This document shows positions 6,752 to 10,204 of a stretch of 10,204 bases of DNA, in pieces (position 1 is the first letter of the stretch; each line of letters starts with the position of its first letter). The notes under the pieces were generated by a model. It saw nothing but the letters and a program-made list of their open reading frames with translations. It did no database searches and was not told the origin of the DNA. Origin of the DNA: Burkholderiales bacterium. GTDB lineage: Bacteria; Pseudomonadota; Gammaproteobacteria; Burkholderiales; JAEUMW01. The stretch covers positions 1 through 10,204 of the forward strand of contig JAEUMX010000129.1 in NCBI GenBank assembly GCA_016791285.1, given 5' to 3'. Both the position numbers and the translations under genes were made by a program.

Positions 6752-7687
6752 ATGAGAGCAGCCGTCGTCGCCGTTTCGTTCATCTTGTGCACTGTCAACG
6801 GATGGGCTCAATCCGTTCCGTCCGCCAGCGACCCCAGAACCGTCGCTTTCATCTCGCCGCACATTTCTTACGGTAGCTATCCTAACTATCGCTACCAGTT
6901 CCAGGTCGGCAACACCGAGACGACCATCAGGTCCATTTCTGAACCTGGCTGGTACGATTCAAAGATCAAGCAGCACACGGTCTCGAAAGTCAGCGATCCC
7001 GCGAGCGGATCCAAGAAAGCCATACGGCACAAACTCCAAAAGGGAATGACATATCGCCAAGACAGTGGGTATCAGTCGGCCCGAGCGTCGATCCTTGGAG
7101 CTTGGAACGGAGCGTCTGTCTTCACTGACGGTACCCCGTATTGGGCCGCATTCGCGGTGTATGTCAGCAGCGACTTTCCGTTCAACGGGACCGGAGGCGA
7201 CATGACGATTCTGTCGCTTGGCCACCCGGTATCGAGCAAGAACACGCAATCGCAGAACGTGTTCTTCTTGCGGCGTGACGGCAAAGTCAGATTTCTGATC
7301 AGTTCCAACAAGGTCCTGAACGGTGGCAACTCGACCTATGTCGGGAAGAGCTACGACCGGTCCATTCAAAAGGGTGTATGGCATTACTTCGTCGTGCAGT
7401 GGAAGTACCACTGGGACGCCTCCAAAGGCCCTTACACGCGCGTGTGGCACGCGGTCGGTAACGGTGCCCCCGTGCAGTGGGTGAACAGCACTACACCGAA
7501 CGCCTTCCGCGAGAGCGCCGGCTTCCATCCCTGGAAGTTCGGTGGGTACATGTGGGACGTCAACAGCGGCTGGGGCTCGAGCACCTCCCGCACCTTCTAC
7601 ACGAAAGGCTTTCAGGCATTCCGCGACCAGTCGGGAACACCCGGTCTCAGTGTCAATACGATGCTCGCTCTGATGCGCTCGATGTAG
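6752..7687 (+). CDS. Secreted polysaccharide lyase-like protein (heparin lyase I / jelly-roll type, putative)
   Basis: Probably an exported glycan-binding or glycan-cleaving protein. The ATG at 6752 gives 311 aa with a Sec signal peptide (MRAAVVAVSFILCTVNGWAQ, residues 1-20, likely cleaved after AQ). The frame is open back to 6617, but that would bury the signal. The body looks all-beta: WAAFAVYVSSDFPF (131-144), VFFLRRDGKVRFLIS (170-184), GVWHYFVVQWKYHW (208-221), TRVWHAVGNGAPVQW (229-243) and WKFGGYMWD (261-269). The pattern 'G.WH.FVvqwk...G....vW..G..v.......' then 'fK.G.Y' is that of the concanavalin-like Polysacc_lyase fold (heparin lyase I, PF14099 type). I could not assign catalytic residues with certainty. 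There is no PEP-CTERM or LPXTG sorting tail; it ends ALMRSM. It is divergent from the heparinase/algD group and has its own sigma-54-like promoter, which suggests extracellular turnover of the same polymer. Confidence 0.6.
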   Translation: MRAAVVAVSFILCTVNGWAQSVPSASDPRTVAFISPHISYGSYPNYRYQFQVGNTETTIRSISEPGWYDSKIKQHTVSKVSDPASGSKKAIRHKLQKGMTYRQDSGYQSARASILGAWNGASVFTDGTPYWAAFAVYVSSDFPFNGTGGDMTILSLGHPVSSKNTQSQNVFFLRRDGKVRFLISSNKVLNGGNSTYVGKSYDRSIQKGVWHYFVVQWKYHWDASKGPYTRVWHAVGNGAPVQWVNSTTPNAFRESAGFHPWKFGGYMWDVNSGWGSSTSRTFYTKGFQAFRDQSGTPGLSVNTMLALMRSM

Positions 7688-7698
7688 CCCCAGAGCCG

Positions 7699-7779
7699 CC
7701 CGTCAAAAAGACGACGGGATGCCTCTTTGCACCTGAATGCGAACATCAGGTTCGCTGTTCACCGCAACGAGGCATCCCG
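7699..7779 (-). terminator. Nested inverted repeats in the convergent gap, probable terminator
   Basis: An 11-bp perfect inverted repeat, CGGGATGCCTC (7715-7725) and GAGGCATCCCG (7769-7779), encloses 43 nt with two mutually exclusive inner stems: ACCTGA/TCAGGT (7731-7736, 7746-7751) and GCGAAC/GTTCGC (7739-7744, 7750-7755). A third stem, CCCGTC/GACGGG (7699-7704, 7713-7718), competes with the outer arm. Read on the minus strand the outer stem is followed by TCGTCTTTTTG, a short U-tract, so it may end the methyltransferase transcript. The plus-strand side lacks a U-tract. The size and terminal repeats would also fit a small repeat element. Confidence 0.5.
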
Positions 7780-7786
7780 ACTTCGC

Positions 7787-8428
7787 TTACTGGGAACACA
7801 CGACGGTGAGCGTCATGGTCAAGCCGAAAAGGCGATTCTTGTGCACCGTGTAGGATCTTGCGTTTGACGCCCGCATGATCGCGCCCAGTCGCGCGCACGA
7901 GAACAGATAAAGACTCTCCCGAGTTATCCAAGGTCTGCTCTTGGTGATGATCGGGTAGAACACACGATTGTTCCAGTGCAGGAGAAACGTGTTCGTGTGG
8001 CTCTCCACAGGGAAATACTTGTAGGGCGTCGTAAAGAAGACGTTACGCGACACCCTCACCATTTCGTTCACGAACTGGACCTGCGCTTCGTCGTCGCCCA
8101 CGTGCTCGATCACCGCGTTGCAGTAGACCCAGTCGAAGGCTTTATCGTCGAACGGAAACCGACCGCCGGGATACTGCACGAAGCGCTTGCCGGGAAACAC
8201 GTCCTCCAACCCCGACAGGTCTTCGACGCCCAGTCCCGTATAGTGCTCCGGAGGATAACGAAACGCCTTCAGAAAATAGTTGAGTTGCGGTCCTCCACGC
8301 CTCTTGACGGAAGACACGCCGACATCCAAGACCCGGCTGCCGCGAGGACACAGGGCGAAGAAGTGATCAACCTTTCTCGCTCTCGAGATCTCCATCACTT
8401 GGAACTTCATGCGGTTGATCAGCGACAT
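7787..8428 (-). CDS. Class I SAM-dependent methyltransferase
   Basis: A 213-aa protein with the Methyltransf_11-type layout. Motif I is RVLDVGVSS (32-40). An acidic segment GLGVEDLSGLEDVFPG (65-80) follows, then FPFDDKAFDWVYCNAVIEHV (91-110) as motif II with the 'IEHV' common to these enzymes. TPYKYFPVESHTNTFLLHW (134-152) is typical of the subgroup often found in surface-polysaccharide clusters ('TPn..fP.E.Ht..pllHW'). No signal peptide or membrane segment, so cytosolic. It lies 99 nt downstream of the pseudopilin genes on the same strand and converges on the secreted lyase gene. The start at 8428 has only a weak GAG upstream. The methyl acceptor (sugar, lipid or other) is unknown; role in the polysaccharide pathway is inferred from position only. 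Confidence 0.82.
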   Translation of the reverse strand: MSLINRMKFQVMEISRARKVDHFFALCPRGSRVLDVGVSSVKRRGGPQLNYFLKAFRYPPEHYTGLGVEDLSGLEDVFPGKRFVQYPGGRFPFDDKAFDWVYCNAVIEHVGDDEAQVQFVNEMVRVSRNVFFTTPYKYFPVESHTNTFLLHWNNRVFYPIITKSRPWITRESLYLFSCARLGAIMRASNARSYTVHKNRLFGLTMTLTVVCSQ

Positions 8429-8527
8429 CTTGCGGCTCGCGTATCCCGTATTCAGCCTACGGTGGGCAGCGCGGAAGAATATCAGAAACCTCGACCTCCG
8501 CGGAGTCCGGCAGTTTCCAAAGCGCTC

Positions 8528-9355
8528 CTAACCAGAGGGGGTCGGCGAGGCTGCTGCCGGTGCCGCGCCGCCGCCGTTCAGGCAGCTACTGAACCGCGTT
8601 GCAACGGCCGCGGTGCAGCCCGCGGCGTCTCGGTTCTGCATGCTCTGCGAGCTCGCGTTCTCGCACTCGGCTGCCTCCTTCGCACGTTGCGTTTCGCAGC
8701 TGGCCCGTCTCGCCTCCCGCGCCTCATCGTCCTTCGACGACGATGAGTCCGTAGCTGGCGCGGTCGGATTGAGAGTGTTCTGCTCACCCGGAGTGCCGAA
8801 AACAGAGGGCATGACTGGTTGCACACCCGGGGTGGGCCCAAGCATCGAACCCGTCCCGTAGGCAAACTTCCAGTCGGCGTATGTCAACGCGGTCGCGAAG
8901 CCCTTGTCGTCTTCGCGAAAGCCGGCAATCTTCAGGGGTTTTCCGGTCGCCTTGCTGTACACGCCGAGAATGCCGCCGCCTGGTTCCTTGACGAGCCCCC
9001 AGTCCTGCGTGCCTGTCATGGGGTCGTAGTAGATCTTTCGGAGGTGACGCCAAACGACGGGCAGGCGCTTATCGGTGAGCAGATCGTCGAGGCTGCGCGG
9101 GTACTGCGGCGCGCCGGGCGAGCGCTCGAAGTAGGTGCCAATGGCGCGCCGGAATTCGCCGCCGACAAAGAGGAGTTCCCGCTCCTTCTCTCGCTTCGCG
9201 ACCTGCTGCCACATGGTGCCGATAGCGCCGAGCGCGACTCCCATGATCGTGACCAGGATCAGCACCGTAAGGTACGTGAAGCCCTGCACGCGCCTGCCCG
9301 CGGCTTCGCATCGGCGTCCGAACACCGCCGCTTCCGGCTGCGAACGAAGGCACAT
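8528..9355 (-). CDS. Prepilin-type (type II secretion pseudopilin-like) protein with a cysteine-rich tail
   Basis: From the ATG at 9355 it has 275 aa. The prepilin segment is RRVQG/FTYLTVLILVTIMGVALGAI, cleavage after Gly25. Position 5 of the mature protein is Thr rather than the usual Glu. The body, EKERELLFVGGEFRRAIGTYFE (56-77), YPRSLDDLLTDKR (85-97), HLRKIYYDPMTGTQDWGLV (104-122) and ADWKFAYG (160-167), matches a known GspG-like family of betaproteobacterial secretion/pilus clusters. The tail past 195 is low-complexity, with cysteines at 220, 231, 247 and 258 spaced C-x10-C-x15-C-x10-C, then Ala/Pro/Ser. The start is 1 nt after the upstream stop, with GGCGAG 7 nt before it; an upstream extension to 9427 would overlap the previous gene. 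Expected to be an inner-membrane or periplasmic pseudopilin subunit. Confidence 0.8.
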   Translation of the reverse strand: MCLRSQPEAAVFGRRCEAAGRRVQGFTYLTVLILVTIMGVALGAIGTMWQQVAKREKERELLFVGGEFRRAIGTYFERSPGAPQYPRSLDDLLTDKRLPVVWRHLRKIYYDPMTGTQDWGLVKEPGGGILGVYSKATGKPLKIAGFREDDKGFATALTYADWKFAYGTGSMLGPTPGVQPVMPSVFGTPGEQNTLNPTAPATDSSSSKDDEAREARRASCETQRAKEAAECENASSQSMQNRDAAGCTAAVATRFSSCLNGGGAAPAAASPTPSG

Positions 9356-9356
9356 T

Positions 9357-9755
9357 TCAGAACTCGCCGTAGGGCGTGCCGCCGATCGACTTGCCGGGCG
9401 CACCACTGCGAACGTCGTACACCACACGGGTGTCCGGCTTATCGGGCGGATCCACTATCACCCAGGTCGTGGCGCTTTCGGTGATCGGGTCGACCGGGAT
9501 GCGGCGCAGGTACTTCTTTGTCACCAGTTCATCGAGGTTGGCCGGATACTTCCCGGTGTCCGCATAGTGCTTGTCGATCGCATCGCGCATGAGGTGCAGA
9601 TCCTCCTTCAGCACGGCCTCGCGCGAGCGCTGGACGCTCTGAAAGTAGCGCGGGGCCGCCAGCGTCAGAAGGAGCGCGATGATCGCCATCACGACCAGGA
9701 GTTCGATCAGAGTGAACCCCCGACCGGACTTGCGCTGCTGGATCATCTGCCTCAC
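9357..9755 (-). CDS. GspG-like pseudopilin (type II secretion or related type IV filament)
   Basis: A 132-aa class III signal protein. The leader MRQMIQQRKSGRG (1-13) ends in the prepilin peptidase site G/FTLIELLVVMAIIALLLTLA, with Glu18 as mature Glu5. The helix continues to RDAIDKHYADTGKYPANLDEL (57-77), the GspG hallmark 'ai..y..dtg.YP..ldeL'. LRRIPVDPITES (83-94) is followed by W98 and the C-terminal Gly-rich end. The length is usual for GspG. The start codon overlaps the upstream stop as ATGA, so the gene is translationally coupled to the preceding pseudopilin gene. A subunit of a periplasmic pseudopilus is likely. Whether it serves a true secretion system or another filament cannot be told here, since the ATPase and secretin are outside the window. 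Confidence 0.9.
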   Translation of the reverse strand: MRQMIQQRKSGRGFTLIELLVVMAIIALLLTLAAPRYFQSVQRSREAVLKEDLHLMRDAIDKHYADTGKYPANLDELVTKKYLRRIPVDPITESATTWVIVDPPDKPDTRVVYDVRSGAPGKSIGGTPYGEF

Positions 9756-10204
9756 CAGTCTCGATAGGGAATGCCGTTGAGACCCACCCCCTCGCCCGCC
9801 GGATAGACGTCGAAGACATCCTCGCCCGGTTTGGGATCATCGGGCGGACTCGCGTAGCTGCGCTTGCCCCAGGTATCCGAATTCGATAGCCGCGGATCGT
9901 CGACCAGGGGATTGCGCGGAATACGTCGCAGGAAGTAGATCTTCTTCTTGTTCGGCGACTTCTCGTCCTCGACGCCTGTCACCAGGATGTCGAGCGTGGG
10001 TGGATAGCCGGATTCGAGCGCCTTGCGCGGGATCCGACCCTCCTCGACGTCGCGCCGGTAGGTATCGATCGCCTCGCGAATCTGCCGCAGCGCGCTCCTG
10101 AGCTCGCTTTCCTTGCTGCGCTGGACCGCCAGTTCGGCAAGCGGCATCGCCGAGAGCGCAAGGATACCCACGATCACGACCGTGATCAGCAGTTCTATCA
10201 GCGT
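9752..10204 (-). CDS. GspG-like pseudopilin, 5' end beyond the right edge
   Basis: The frame enters from the right edge and ends at 9752. The first visible residues TLIELLITVVIVGILALSAM are the prepilin hydrophobic segment minus its leader and Gly/Phe junction, so perhaps 10 to 20 residues are missing; 150 residues are visible. An internal GTG at 10177 is not the real start. The body has SALRQIREAIDTYRRDVEEG, then YPPTLDILVTGVED, YFLRRIPRNPLVDDP and DTWGKRSYASPPDDP, all GspG-like ('lr.iP.nPl......WG.rsy...'). It ends DVYPAGEGVGLNGIPYRDW, matching the GspG C-terminal pattern. It is followed by the next pseudopilin gene through an ATGA overlap. This is one of at least three prepilin-type genes in tandem. 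Confidence 0.9.
   Translation of the reverse strand, partial: TLIELLITVVIVGILALSAMPLAELAVQRSKESELRSALRQIREAIDTYRRDVEEGRIPRKALESGYPPTLDILVTGVEDEKSPNKKKIYFLRRIPRNPLVDDPRLSNSDTWGKRSYASPPDDPKPGEDVFDVYPAGEGVGLNGIPYRDW

Noticed and set aside
8496..8505. CTCCGCGGAG palindrome after the third pseudopilin gene as a terminator
   Set aside because: There is no loop and no U-tract, and the extended arms mismatch; ordinary GC-rich palindromes are expected at this composition.
1..10204. CRISPR array, tRNA, rRNA or riboswitch
   Set aside because: No regularly spaced direct repeats, no tRNA-like cloverleaf with conserved TTCRANY arm, and no recognisable aptamer core were seen by eye.

Overview
This is a GC-rich, densely coded proteobacterial window. 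The three type II secretion-like pseudopilin genes and the codon use suggest a betaproteobacterium such as a Burkholderiales or Rhodocyclales member; that placement is an inference from family resemblance, since no taxonomic marker gene is present. All intact genes except one lie on the minus strand.

Right to left along the minus strand. (i) 10204-8528 holds three tandem prepilin-type genes: a GspG-like pseudopilin cut by the right edge, a complete GspG-like pseudopilin, and a longer pseudopilin-like protein with a cysteine-patterned tail. They are joined by an ATGA overlap and by a 1-nt gap. (ii) 8428-7787 is a class I SAM methyltransferase. (iii) 7688-7786 is a convergent intergenic region filled with nested inverted repeats, probably a terminator. 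(iv) 6752-7687, the only plus-strand gene, is a secreted jelly-roll (heparin lyase I-like) putative polysaccharide lyase. (v) 6228-6751 is a lower-GC divergent regulatory region with a clear sigma-54 type -24/-12 element (TGGC-N8-TTGCA... core GG-N10-GC), an inverted repeat over the predicted transcription start, and upstream palindromes. (vi) 6227-481 is a likely operon: heparinase II/III-family protein, GDP-mannose 6-dehydrogenase (algD type), GT4 glycosyltransferase and sulfotransferase. (vii) 1-480 is a decayed area with a transposase remnant (IS1182-like) and a gene or gene fragment running off the left edge.

Taken together, 481-7687 looks like part of an exopolysaccharide locus. AlgD would make GDP-mannuronate, the GT4 enzyme would transfer a sugar, and the sulfotransferase may sulfate a product. 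The cytoplasmic-looking heparinase II/III protein and the divergently encoded secreted lyase would trim or degrade uronate-containing polymer. The most interesting idea is a sulfated, uronic-acid-rich (glycosaminoglycan-like) bacterial polysaccharide whose secreted lyase is under sigma-54 control. That is an inference from gene content. No polymerase, flippase, epimerase or other alginate genes are visible in the window.
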